Below are positions 44,815 through 55,830 of a stretch of DNA of 64,000 bases, in pieces. Below the pieces are notes generated by a model. That model searched no databases. It saw only the letters and a program-made list of their open reading frames with translations, and had not been told where the DNA came from. The first letter of the stretch is position 1, and each line of letters begins with the position of its first letter. Origin of the DNA: Tethya wilhelma (lineage: Eukaryota > Porifera > Demospongiae > Tethyida > Tethyidae). Location: contig CAXIPT010000004.1 of NCBI GenBank assembly GCA_964030475.1, forward strand, positions 4,084,211 through 4,148,210. Direction: 5' to 3'. Both the position numbers and the translations under genes were made by a program.

Positions 44815-45280
44815 GAGTTGGGCATAAAAAATGAAGTAGCCATGTGCCGAAATTGAGACATGCCTTGTTCCAATGCTTTTTACCGCACTGCCCATTCCTA
44901 CCATTTAAAATATATAAATTATAAAAAATTTAAAAAATATTAAATAAATTATAAATAATAATTTAAATATTATATAAATTATAAAAATTTTAAATAGTGT
45001 AGTGCAGTAAAAAGTATTGGAACAAGGCACTGTGTCTCAATTTCGGCACATGACTACTTCGTTTTTAACCTTGATCCCTTGTAGTTATGGAAGTTGTCAT
45101 AAACGCAATGATCTGTAAAATAGTACCATAGCTTATTAACTGCATTGGATCAAATTTCTACTAATCAGTTGGCTAAGCAGTGAACTAAAATATAACAGAC
45201 AGGCAACTTAAACTGGACTGCCGGCCAAGAGTTGGGCATAAGTAGTCATGTGCTGAAATTAAGACACAGTGCCTTGTTCC
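44815..45280. repeat. Rep-C pieces around an AT-rich core
   Basis: Two or three rearranged Rep-C segments (AAAAATGAAGTAGCCATGTG, GCCCATTCCTACCATT, GTAGTGCAGTAAAAAGTATT) flank a simple AT tract at 44903-44995. A short direct repeat ACTGCCGGCCAAGAGTTGGG occurs at 44803 and 45219. It ends at the N at 45281. Confidence 0.6.
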
Positions 45281-45281
45281 N

Positions 45282-45731
45282 AAGCTGCCTTTTTGGCCTG
45301 AGAGTTTTGTTTGTAATTTCTCTTTGAGATAGCCTTTTTGGCCACAGCATTTTGCTGGTAATTTCTCTTTGAGGCAGCCTTTTTGACAGTAGGGTTTTGT
45401 CGGTAAGCTTGTTTAGAGGCTGCCTTCTTCATTTTTGGATCTTTTTTGTAATTGATCCTTGAAGTTAATTTCTTTTCCTCAGGGTTTTTAGCATACTTTT
45501 CCCTAGAAGAAGCTTTTTAGGCTCAGGATTTTGCATGTAATTTTTTCTAGAGAATGCTTTCTTACTCTCAGGGTCTTTAAGGTAAGATGATTTAGAGTAA
45601 TTTCGCATGTCTGCTTTATTTTTATCAGCATTTTTAAAGTAGCTTTTCTTCTTAGCTTTTTTGATTATTTCAGAATTTTGAAAATACTTACGTTTACGCT
45701 GAGCTCGTTTTTTTTCATCCTTTGTAGGCAT
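45282..45731 (-). pseudogene. 15-residue-repeat basic protein (KKAASKRNYxxNPE), frameshifted and truncated
   Basis: From ATG 45731 the protein starts MPTKDEKKRAQRKRKY and consists of about nine 15-residue units of the type KKAxSKRNYxxNPEx. After the fourth unit one base appears lost in an A-run near 45515-45520 and the repeats continue in another frame to the N at 45281. Arrays like this are found at the N-terminus of some large helicase/OTU-type proteins of mobile elements, from memory; here the rest is missing. The 45-bp DNA units are themselves a minisatellite prone to length change. Confidence 0.6.
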
Positions 45732-45739
45732 TGTGTAAT

Positions 45740-46639
45740 ATAATACTCTACTGGGAGTTCAGTCAGTATAGTATTTTGTGCATGCTATAAGAATAATTAT
45801 GCAACTACATATATATTTGACTTAGCTGCTGATAGTAAATGTAAAATAGCATACAGTAGTACTTGATCGTAATCCTGAAATAATGAAGTAATTGATTTAA
45901 TTACAATTGGCAACAACCAAGACTTGAATACCTTATAAGTCCAGATAGGGTCCACCAAATGTATAATTAAAAGTGAGGTGTTTAGCTCAGGATAATTTGG
46001 ATATTGCTATGATGCATGTATTTGATGTAATGAAGTAATAATTGATTGATTGATGAGTTATAATGGTGACAACTACGATTTGAATACCTTTTAAGACCAG
46101 AGACTACAGCAAGTATATAAATTATATAGATGTATAAGTGAGGTTTTTTTATGATGATGAGCTCAGGCTAATGTGACTGTAGCTGTGATGTAGGATCCAC
46201 AGGAAGTATATAATGTCTAGCTGCCGGGGTGTGATACTATCTGAAATGGATGATAAAGTGCATAATTTTATTTCTGTCAAACAAAAACACTGAATTGTAG
46301 CTAAGTGAATGAGCATATCAGCAGTAACACACTGGTAACTGGCAGCAAATATATTTACGAATGGTTAACTTACTAATCTTTGGACTCCCACTCTGAATGA
46401 GAGTAGAAAAGAACTTGAAGACAACTCTTGAAACTTGGCTTCACGAGTCCAATATAGGAGGGAACACTGCTAGTCTACCAACCAGTTTGAAAGCACAATG
46501 TTGTGCTTCACTGAAGCTAAAATCAGGAGACTCACGGCGGAGAGAGCACTAAGCACAGCAACCAGAGAATTGAATCGTGCTGCTATGGAAATGGTCGCTA
46601 AGGCATTTTGTCACGTGAATTAGAGTAGGCCCTAGCTAA
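45740..46639. other. No gene seen; two-unit diverged duplication
   Basis: About 145 bp at 45879-46020 is repeated in diverged form at 46024-46190 (TAATGAAGTAAT, GACTTGAATACCTT/GATTTGAATACCTT, TAAGTGAGGT). The rest has no supported feature. Confidence 0.5.
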
Positions 46640-47078
46640 TGAATATGCATGTGAGTGTAGAAATGAATGGCTGCCATACGGAGAAGGCACTTGTCGCGTT
46701 GTATCTAGCCACTCAATGAGAGACACGAGCAGGCGATACCAAAAGCGGGTGAAGACAAAGAAACTAAGTTTATTCGTTCGAGAATCAGCTTCTGAAAGTG
46801 AACAGTCTTCGAGAAACCCTGAAATAACATAGAAGAAGAAGGAGAAGAAGAAGAAGATGGAGATGGAGAAATTTGGAGGTTTGGCATATTTTACTTTGGT
46901 ACTTTAGCGATGTTTTAGACCATGTTTTTGGGCTCATTAGAATGAGTAAGAGCTAAATAATAGCTTAAGAAGCCTTTTAGTGCCAAGCGCTCAGTTTTAT
47001 TCGCGTGAATATTTGTATTGCGCTAATGGGCCATCTGTGCCATTCCTGTGTACCCAGTACTACCGTACTGGGAATTAC
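46640..47078 (-). repeat. Rep-A, reverse, full end
   Basis: From AATATGCATGTGAGTGTAG through CGTTGTATCTAGCCACTCAA to the terminal CCCAGTACTACCGTACTGGG at about 47055-47075. The purine-rich GAAGAAG tract at 46830-46870 is part of the repeat. Confidence 0.85.
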
Positions 47079-47349
47079 CATACGTATGATACACTCATAC
47101 ACTCATGTACAGAAATACCTGTTTAGTGAACGACTATTATGACTGTACATGCATGCACAATCTTGCACACATTTCTCTAGAGAATATCTTTCAAACACAC
47201 ACATTTGCACACTTTCTAGCATGACATTCAGATACTGTATATGTGCACTCACACAAATGAACACACTTGAACTGACACTTGCACATAATTACACAATGTA
47301 GTATATCAATATTTAAAATCAATTGTATTGTTGGTTCACTGTCCTAATA
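47079..47349. other. CACA-rich non-coding stretch
   Basis: Many CACAC/TGCACA motifs (47140-47290) but no gene. Its last five bases, TAATA, are the left target duplication of hAT-2. Confidence 0.5.
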
Positions 47350-47519
47350 CAGGGGCGGCGGAACAGGGGGGCAGAGGGGGCAACTGCCCCCCCAAAATGA
47401 AGGTTGGAGGGTCCTTTCCCCCCTCCACATTTGCTTACTGAAGCCAGGCTAAAAATATAATTACAGTGCTGCGCTGCACTGCTATAGGCAGCACTCTAAA
47501 CAACTAGCGTACCTTACGT

Positions 47520-50500
47520 TTGTTGTCCCATGGTGCCTTAACATGGCAAACAGTAAAACCCAATGTTGACTTGCAAATACAAAATTTCTCTCTAATTAAA
47601 AGAATTAATACAACCACGGGTGCCAGTATGATGAAAAGGAAGGAGAGTCAAACAAGTTTGTTGGATTTGTGGTCATGTGAAAAGAGAAGGAAGGAAACTA
47701 ATACCACAGTTACAGACCTTACAGACAGTACTTCTTTTGAAAGCAAGGGTGATGAATCTGAGACTGATGTTTCTGGAGATGAGTCACTACTAGACTCTAA
47801 CAGTGCGGAGCAACCACCAAAATTAGACTTACCAAAACCTGGGTCTACTGACCAGAGTTGCATGTGCTGTAGCGATGATCAGCGGGCATATCACCCAGTT
47901 GAAGGCAAAGTCCTCTGTTTGTTCACAAGAAAAGGTCGCAAGTTTCTGCCAGCATGGTATGACAAGTTTCAATGGATCACGCTATGTACAGCACAGAAGA
48001 AAGTGTTTTGTGTGTACTCAGATCAGTTAAGGCAAGCTCAGAGTTCCTTAACTGAAATCATCACACATGTTGATAATTAATGCTATATCTTACAAACCGT
48101 AGCAAGTGTTACCATGGAAACATGCATGATGATAGCTATGTCTTCCCTCTACATTTTGACTCAGTCGTAACAGTCATGTGACCAGATAATTATGAATAAT
48201 TAACAGTTTTTGTAAATAATTGGGTTTACCGCTACCAAATACTGTTGCTATGGTTACCAAATTTTCAGACCATAAGCGTCTTGTAGTGAGGTATCTGAAT
48301 CTGGGTGGAAACGTTGTCTCCGATATATGTGCATAAAGAAATTAGCAAAAATGCTGCAAAATTTGGGTGTGCATTATATAGAAAATGGTGTTTTTGTCCC
48401 ATATCTTTATGCCCATACATCGGGGACATCATTTCCACCCAGATTTGGATACTTTACTATTAGATGTTTTTGGTCCCAAAATTTGGTTGCCATAGCAACA
48501 GTATTTGGTAGCGGTAAAATGAATTATTCATAATTTAGTAATTATAATTAAGTGGCAGATTATTCATAAACTATAGGTCACATGACACTTTTAATTGCAT
48601 TACCATGTAGATTAAAGATGAGATTATCATTTCATCAAGTTTCCATGGTAACATATGATTTAATTTAGAAGATACACCATATCACTTTTCTTAGATTTTA
48701 CCTATTATTATACACTGAGCTTGCCTTACTGCAGGTATGCCCATAAGCATAAATTATTTACATTCAGTAAGAAAGGGGATGAAGCTTTTTTCGTGAAAGG
48801 GTTTGACAACTACAAGAAGGCTGTTGAAAATTTCAGAATACATGAGAACTCTGACTCTCATATGGAAGCCAGGCTAAAGTGCAAGTCCCTTAACAACCCA
48901 TCAATCCGAGAACAGCTCAGTAGTCAATGTGCTAAAGTTCAAGAAACCCGACGGTTAGGACTAGTGAAACAACTTGAGGCAATGAAATTTCTTCTCCGGC
49001 AAGGCATTGCGCTTAGAGGCCATACTGAAGAAGAAGGCAATTTGCAACAACTACTGAAAACCTGGTCGCACGATAATGCTATTATAAAGTCATGGATTGA
49101 AGAAGGAAAGTACATGTCTCACGACATTGTAAATGAATTAATCACCTTGATGGGTCACAGTGTTCTTAGAAATCTTTTGTTCCGAATCAAGAGTGTTGAC
49201 CCATGTTGGTTTGCCATAATTGTGGATGAGGCAACTGATGTAACATGCAGTGAGCAACTTAATCTGACCATCAGATATGTTAACGTTGACTATGTCATCA
49301 GTGAAGATTCTGTTGGCCTGTTTAGTCTTCCCGATACAACTGCAAACACTCTGTACATGGTTGTAAAAGATCTGCTCATACGTTGTAACTTACCTTTATC
49401 ACTATGCCGAGGACAGGCCTATGATGGAGCGTCAGCCATGCAAGGAAAGAGGAAAGGTCTTGCAACCCGCATTAAGAATGACGTCCCAGCAGCTCTTCCT
49501 GTTCACTGTCTGGCACATTCACTAAATCTCTGTCTTCAAGATGTTTCACAACAAGTAGAGCTTCTACGGGATTCTATGGATATTGTGAGGGAAATAGTTA
49601 AATTAGTTAAGTACTCTCCTGTCTGTTTAATGAAAAGCTGTTGCAGAGTGATGGGCCAAAGTGCGGTGTCAAGCCTCTTTGCCCTACTCGCTGGACTGTC
49701 AGAACGGTAGCTGTGGATGCGGTGATTAAGCAGTACTCTGTGTTAATGGATACCATGGAAGAAATTCATCGTACTACTCATGATGAATATGGTTTAAAAG
49801 CTGCTGGGGTTCTATCTGCTCTTGAGAGGTTTGAAATATTCTTTGGCTTAAAACTGTGTCATCTGCTTTTTGGTGTTGCTGAAGAAACATCTAAAGCCTT
49901 GCAAGCAAAGGATACCTCTGTAAAGGAAGCAGTTTCAGCTGTAAGTCTAACAAGATCGTTTTATCAACGACAGCGATCTGATGAAGCCTTTGATGAGTTT
50001 TATGAATGGGTTGTAGTTCAAGCTAGTGATCTGGAAATTGGTGAGCCAAAACTGCCAAGGTATCGTAGACCTCCACGACGGTTTGGTGGCAGTGATCCTC
50101 ATCAATTTGATGAGCCAAAGGAATATTTCCGACAAAAATACTACTCGGCTTGTGACATTCTCATTCAAGAGATGTTAGATAGGTTTGAGCAGAAAGAATT
50201 TATGGAGCCAGTTCTTGCCATGGAGTCACTTTTGATCAAATCTGCCAATGGAGATCGTCATGAAGATGAATTGAAGACACTGAAAGAATCGGTGTTCAAC
50301 AAGGATTTAAACTTTGACTCACTAGAAAGACACCTTGGAGTACTTGTAGATGTTATTCATCAGGCGCTGCCACAAGTCAAGAGAGTGACTAGCATTCGAA
50401 CTATCTGTGATGATATGAAATGTGATAAGTACAGAATTGTGTTGTCAGAAGTTCACAAGCTCTTACGGCTTTACTTATCAGTCCCATTACCTCCTCTACA

Positions 50501-50696
50501 TCAGAGAAAGCATTCTCAACTTTAAGGCGTCTACTGACCTACTTGAGAGCAACCATGACAGAGTAAACAACTGCATGATACTTCACATCCACAAAGACCT
50601 AACAGATACCTTGAATCTGTATGAAGTAGCGAGAGACTTCATTTTGGCAAACGAGGAAAGAAGCAGATATTTTGGAAATTTTGTTCAACAATAATT
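47520..50696 (+). pseudogene. hAT transposase, copy 2, interrupted by a MITE
   Basis: Same domain order as copy 1: TTF zinc finger (47620-48015, continuing at 48730 with CRYAHKHKL-type sequence), RNase-H-like core with WFAIIVDEATDVTC and GQAYDGASAM, and the hAT C-terminal region. This copy retains the linker missing from copy 1 (SLNNPSIREQLSSQCAKV, from about 48890). Its own lesions are the MITE at 48017-48729, a net 10-bp loss near 49620 (KYSPVCLMKSC instead of the copy-1 reading), a one-base loss near 50480 and a 7-bp loss near 50562. None of these is shared with copy 1, so the two decayed independently. Confidence 0.9.
48017..48729. mobile_element. MITE inside hAT-2 transposase (same family as 21215-21924)
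   Basis: Starts CTCAGATCAGTTAAGGC and ends TGAGCTTGCCTTA; the right end lacks about 11 terminal bases compared with the copy at 21215. In hAT-1 the corresponding site is uninterrupted (GTGTACTGCAGGTATG on the coding strand near 26225-26240). Confidence 0.85.
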
Positions 50697-51431
50697 TTTG
50701 TACTAAAATGTTTAATAATATGGGATAATGGTATGAAATGGAAGTGAAATTAAAACTAGCATATGAGGGTAAAGTATGTCTCAAATGGCCCCAGAATCAA
50801 TCTCAGAGCATCTAGAATTTCAATTTTTTCTGGGGGAGCATGCCCCTAGACCCCCCTAGAGGGCAATGGGCTACGACCATTGCACCAAAGGGGCCCTTCG
50901 GGCCCTATATTGCCCCCCCAATCTCAACTACCCTGAGCCACCCCTGTAATATTGTAAGTTTGTCCCACTTTTTAATGTCCACCGACAAATTGGCTACTAA
51001 AGATTCTCATGCATATTCATATACACATATTACAGTTTGTGATTCGAGAAGTGTAAGGTGCTTAAAGCACCCATGTGTGGCACACGATGGTCTGGTTAAT
51101 TCAAATACTTTTCTCAAGTTGGCAATTATCATTTGTCTGAATTCTGTGGGACAGTCACTCAGAGTTACAGCAACTGTAAACACAGTAAAACACGTGTTGA
51201 ATATCATGCTGTTATCAGATACATTTTGAAATTGCATGCTGTAACTAAACTTACTACTAACAATAGGGAAGCACTGACATCACAAAAGATATTATTGTGG
51301 TTTAAAAGTCCTAAGTGAAGGTAGAAAGGTATATCATATTCAGTATTCTCCTTACTTTTGGAATAGGGGTTCAAGGTACACTAATGGAGCAAAGTATACG
51401 GACGTGTGTCGATTGGAATGAGGCTATGTTA

Positions 51432-54400
51432 CAGAGCTCTCAACCCTCACGCATCCTGCGTGAGACTCACTCAATTTGAGAAGATCTCCATCCCTCACGC
51501 TAAATCTCCAACTATCTCATTCTTTTTTTCGGCAGCTCTGCTAGCTAAATTTGTACGCACCGTTCAGTGCATTGCACACACGCATACTGAAATTTAAGGA
51601 TCAAAGGTCAAATTGCAAGTTACAGTTACGACCAATACCAGATAATCATTGTCACCACGTGCATGCCCGGGTACAAGTAAAATATGGCAACCAGCAGCCC
51701 AGCCTTAGAATCAACTTCGTTGTCAAGTTCAAGTACCATGACAGATGAAGACAGTGCTCAATCTACCTCTAGCAGTAGTAGATCTATCAGCAGAGAAGTT
51801 AAGAAATATACTGGAGCTGCAACATACAAAACAAAGTAAGTCAATTGTACCTCACACGTCACAGCGCTTACGTAGTTTTAATATAATTGTAATTTTAATA
51901 ATAATTGTGATAATTACAGATTTCAAAAAAGCTGGCAGCGAAAGTGGCCATGTATTGTTCCGGTTAAGGATGATCAGTATTCATTCAGATGCAATCTCCG
52001 TATAAAAAGCCTTTCCTGCAAGCATCAGGGTGAAAAAGATGTTTCACGCCATATTTCTTCCTTTCAACACCAAAAGAATATCACTGGCATTAAGAACACT
52101 TCAACTTTGAAACTTCAACCAACTAATGAAAGGCTAAAGGTATAACATTTGATACAAATTATATTAGCATAGTTTCAGTAGATTTCTCATACTATAGGTT
52201 ATAAAAGCAGAAGTTAAGGTTGCAAATGCTCTTGTACAACACAATATTCCTCTGGCATTCTCCGATCATCTCAGTCCATTATTACGAAGTGCATTTCCTG
52301 ATAGCGAGATTGCAAAGAACTATGCTTCGCTAGTACAAAGACAACTTGTATCATTAACGGATCTCTAGCTCCACATTTCAAGACAGCCTTGGTCAACTTG
52401 ATGAAAGTTACAGCTTACTCACTTGCTATTGATGGTTCAATTGATACAGGACTAGAAAAATGAATCCCTTGACTGTATGACCAGAGTGAAATGAAAGTAG
52501 TAACAAGATTTCTGGATATGTGTACTACAACAGGTAATTTACTAGCACTTTTGCTGCAATTATATACTGTTACATTTTTTATCATCCATAGTAATATTAT
52601 TATAATAATTATTATATATCTGAATGTCAATGTTATGCAGGTACCGACTCAGCAACAGCTGCATCAATTTTTACAAAAATGGATTTAGTCTTGCAACAGA
52701 ATGATATACCTGTGTAGGAGTATCCGTTGATAATACATCTGTCAACTTAGGGAGGTGCAATTCTATCTACACACGAGTTACTTCAAAAAATCCAGCTGTG
52801 TATTTTATAGGATGCCCCTGTTATATTGTACATAATACATGTATGAAAACTGCTGAATGCTTTAGCAAGGTAAATTATTAAATACAAAATAAACATTCTG
52901 ATGCACTATAATGTGACAAGCTTTTTTACAATCATTTGCACATGCAGATAACTCATTTTGATGTGGAAGAAATGCTAGTTGATACATTCTACTACTTCGC
53001 AAAGCGAAAGAATGGCCTCCTTGAATATTGCAACTTTTGTGATACACAATTTCGACAAGTGTTGAAACATATCAACACAAGATGGCTTAGTATGGAGTCA
53101 GCAGTATCTCGAATTCTACAGCAATATACAGCACTACGTTCCTACTTTCAGTCAGAATGTAATTCCTACAAAATAATTTGTATACTTGTTAATTATTTGT
53201 ATATTTTTATTTTGATCTAGTACCTGAGACATCTGGATCTTCAAGCAGAGAAAACCGCTTGAGAGATGTTTACACCAACTCAATGACTGAAGTATATCTT
53301 ATGTTTCTGCAAGCAGCACTTCAAATCTTCGTAAACTTCAACAAGTTTCTTCAAAGAGGAGACTCTATCATACCAGTCCTGTTAGGAGAAATCAAGTCTT
53401 ATTTTACCAAACTTCTTGGCAGGTTTATCTCTGTGGAAGTTATCAGGAGGAGTGGAGATGTGTTTTCTATTGATTGCCAAAGGGAAAATCAATTACCAGG
53501 TAAGAAACTTATGCACTCTATACATGCACTGGTCATACAAATTAATTATTGATAAGTTGCATTGTTTATATAAATAGATGACTTATTTGTTGGCTTTTCA
53601 ACCAGACAACTGATTCGAAAGCTGTTTGATGATGGTGATATAACCCCAAGTGAGGTTTCATCCTTTTACAGAGCTGTCCGAGAATTTTGTTCTACTGCTG
53701 TATCCTACACTTTGAAGAACCTCCCTGTAGCTGATGAGGTACTAAAGAATGTGGGGTTTGTCAACTTTGATCAAAGGACAGAGTCCTCTATTTCACAAGT
53801 CATGTACTTTGTCAATAGGTATGAACATAATATTAAATGTATCCATCAATAAGATAATTCACATAATTGCTTTGCTTTTGTAGGTATTCAACTCTGTTAC
53901 CATACTCTTCTCCAACTGATTGTAGTGCTCTTGAGAATGAGTTTTTGCAATACCAGCTACTAGATCGCTCTGATATTTCAGAACATGTGTGGCAGGCAGC
54001 ACTAATCAAGCAATCTGATGAAGATATGGGGTATCATCGTTTTGATGTTGTATGGGCACATTTACGGACATTGAAAACTCCATCTGGATTGCCAATGCTG
54101 GAAAGGTTGTGCAAGGTAGCATTACTAATCCTCACACTTCCTCATTCAAATGCAGAAGAAGAAAGAATTTTCAGTATGATCACTAAAAACAAAACTAAGT
54201 TTAGACCAAGTTTGAAACTTGATGGTACATTATCAAGTATATTAACCCTAAAGTGTGCTGACATTGAGCCTTGCCAAAATTTTACACCACCTGACTCTGT
54301 ACTTGAAACTGCAAAACAAGAGTTTAAAATGCAGCTCATAGAAGAACATAGTCAGGTTTATGCATGATTATTTTGTTTTATTATCCTTCATTGCTCATGA

Positions 54401-54528
54401 TTATTATTGTAATTGGATGAGATTAATTTTAATGAATCTAATCGTGGGATCTCACTCAACTTCAGCCAAAATCACTCATTTCTTATCAAATTCTGAAGCA
54501 AATGTTGCTTTTTAGGTTGAGAGCTCTG
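51432..54528 (+). mobile_element. hAT-3, intron-containing hAT element
   Basis: Left end CAGAGCTCTCAACCCTCACG at 51432 and right end GGTTGAGAGCTCTG at 54528 are 14-bp inverted repeats bracketing a hAT transposase gene. I find no matching target duplication; the right flank is a Rep-B end. This family is different from hAT-1/2. Confidence 0.75.
51684..54367 (+). pseudogene. hAT transposase with seven introns, degenerate
   Basis: Exon-like blocks with GT-AG borders: 51684-51835, 51920-52139, 52198-52533, 52641-52869, 52948-53158, 53221-53499, 53578-53818 and 53884-54367. Most phases fit. Exon 2 has a BED-like zinc region (YSFRCNLRIKSLSCKHQGEK ... HISSFQHQKN; one expected Cys reads Arg). Exon 3 reads LAIDGSIDTG and exon 4 GVSVDNTSVN (the two acidic core positions) with CPCYIVHNT. 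Exon 8 has the hAT C-terminal block LPHSNAEEERIFSMI. Exons 3 and 4 contain frameshifts (near 52331, 52460 and 52717) and stops, so no full protein can be made. Exons 5-8 are clean. Seven introns are unusual for a transposase and could indicate an old captured gene that later decayed. Confidence 0.8.
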
Positions 54529-54713
54529 CATTCCTGTGTCTCATTACATTTCTTATGTTTTTTTTTACTTGTTATACTATTAGCATGACACAAGAACTTG
54601 ATGACTTGTATTGAGATTTAAAAAAAAAAACTTGTTTGTTTTATGAATTGAAACTGTTTAGCTAGACAACAAAGGAGTAAAACACATGTGCAGTCTATAA
54701 TTATTATTGACGT
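54529..54713. repeat. Rep-B end fragment and spacer
   Basis: CATTCCTGTGTCTCATTACA and a T-run with ACTTGT at 54529-54572 match the outer part of a Rep-B right arm; the rest is AT-rich. Confidence 0.55.
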
Positions 54714-55830
54714 TTAGTCCTCATCAGAACTGTCTGTATGATCTGATGTAGGTAGCTCAGAGTAAAGGTTTTGATGTTCAGCAGGCACGTAGCTTGAAAC
54801 AAGTGTCCTTAAATCATCTGCCTTAGGTTGCTTGATTGGAATGGGGTATTTTTCATACAATAAAGGTGCTCTAGTTTCAATACCTGCCTGTCTTCCTCTT
54901 TTCTTGAAATATGAAACACACTGAGGTTTCTCTTTAACATCATACGTATAACGTAGCCAAACTTGAGATGAATGATCAACAAGGGTCAATTTTCCATTTA
55001 AGAACCGCTCTCCTTTTCTAAAGTTAAACCACACTACACTGCTGAAATCAATAGGCTTTTTCTCCTCATCTTTTGTCCTCTCAGTGTACAACTTTCTTAG
55101 ATGTTGCCGGTAGTTGCGGAAGTTTTTTTGCTCCATTTCAACCACCTCAACTTTAGAATTCACACTTGATTGGCGAACATACTGATACCATTGGTAAGGT
55201 GTATACACAGTATCTATTTTAGAAACATATTGCTCAATGACACCAAAACATCGGTCGGTAGGACCATACGTATGTCCCACAATGAGAAACTTATAATCAA
55301 TCCGAGTATAGACCTTTCGGCGTATTAGTTCTTGAAAAAGCCAGACAACATAATTGTTCTTATTTTGACCAGGGCAATTGTCTGCCCACCAAATACTCCA
55401 TTTGGCACCAGTTCTCCCAAATGGTGTGCGAGTTATAAAATACATTAAACAGGAAATGACATCATTGCTTTCACGTTTAGCCATTAGCTCATGCCACATA
55501 AAGGCTGTAGTAATTCGCAGAAAAAATACCAAAGAGATATGTCCACAGGAGTCGCATATAGAATTCTTGTCCAACAGTGAGTTTGGGTGTGGGTAGATTC
55601 TGCTGAAAGTCAAAATTGAACACATCCACACTGTTGAACATTGGAAGGCCAGCTGGTCTACATTCGGGACACTCCCAAGTTGCATTAGATTCATTGAGAG
55701 TATGGTAATGATCACTTTGTATACCAACGCATTGAATGTGATACCAACTGTCGCACAGACCTTCACATTGAACGGCTTCATCGACTTCATTTCCACAACT
55801 TCCACATTGATATTCGGGTTCACAGGTCAT
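54714..55830 (-). pseudogene. PHD finger fused to a DUF7869-type domain, one frameshift
   Basis: From ATG 55830 a complete PHD finger is read: CGSC, then VQCEGLCDSWYHIQC, then WECPEC, i.e. Cys4-His-Cys3 within 60 residues. It runs straight into VFNFDFQQNLPTPKLTVGQE and WTYLFGIF. Near a homopolymer at 55519-55526 the frame shifts and continues as TTAFMWHELMAKRESNDV, IWWADNCPGQNKNNYVVWLF and FLIVGHTYGPTDRCFGVIEQ, then a long C-terminal region ending SDHTDSSDED. The DNCPGQNKNN and GHT.....D.FG blocks typify the DUF7869 family, widespread in invertebrates and probably transposon-derived (from memory). The usual N-terminal half of that family is absent. A single homopolymer indel leaves open that the gene is intact in life. 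Confidence 0.7.

Larger units (their letters stand above)
47350..50946 (+). mobile_element. hAT element copy 2 (hAT-2), 3.6 kb
   Basis: Ends CAGGGGCGGCGGAACAGG at 47350 and the complement of CAGGGGTGGCTCAGG at 50946, with a perfect 5-bp duplication TAATA at 47345-47349 and 50947-50951. It is the same family as hAT-1 in opposite orientation. It carries a nested 0.7-kb MITE. Confidence 0.9.

Noticed and set aside
46705..46887. Ser/Pro-rich frame with SPSSSSSPSSS
   Set aside because: It is the complement of the purine-rich GAAGAAG tract in Rep-A.
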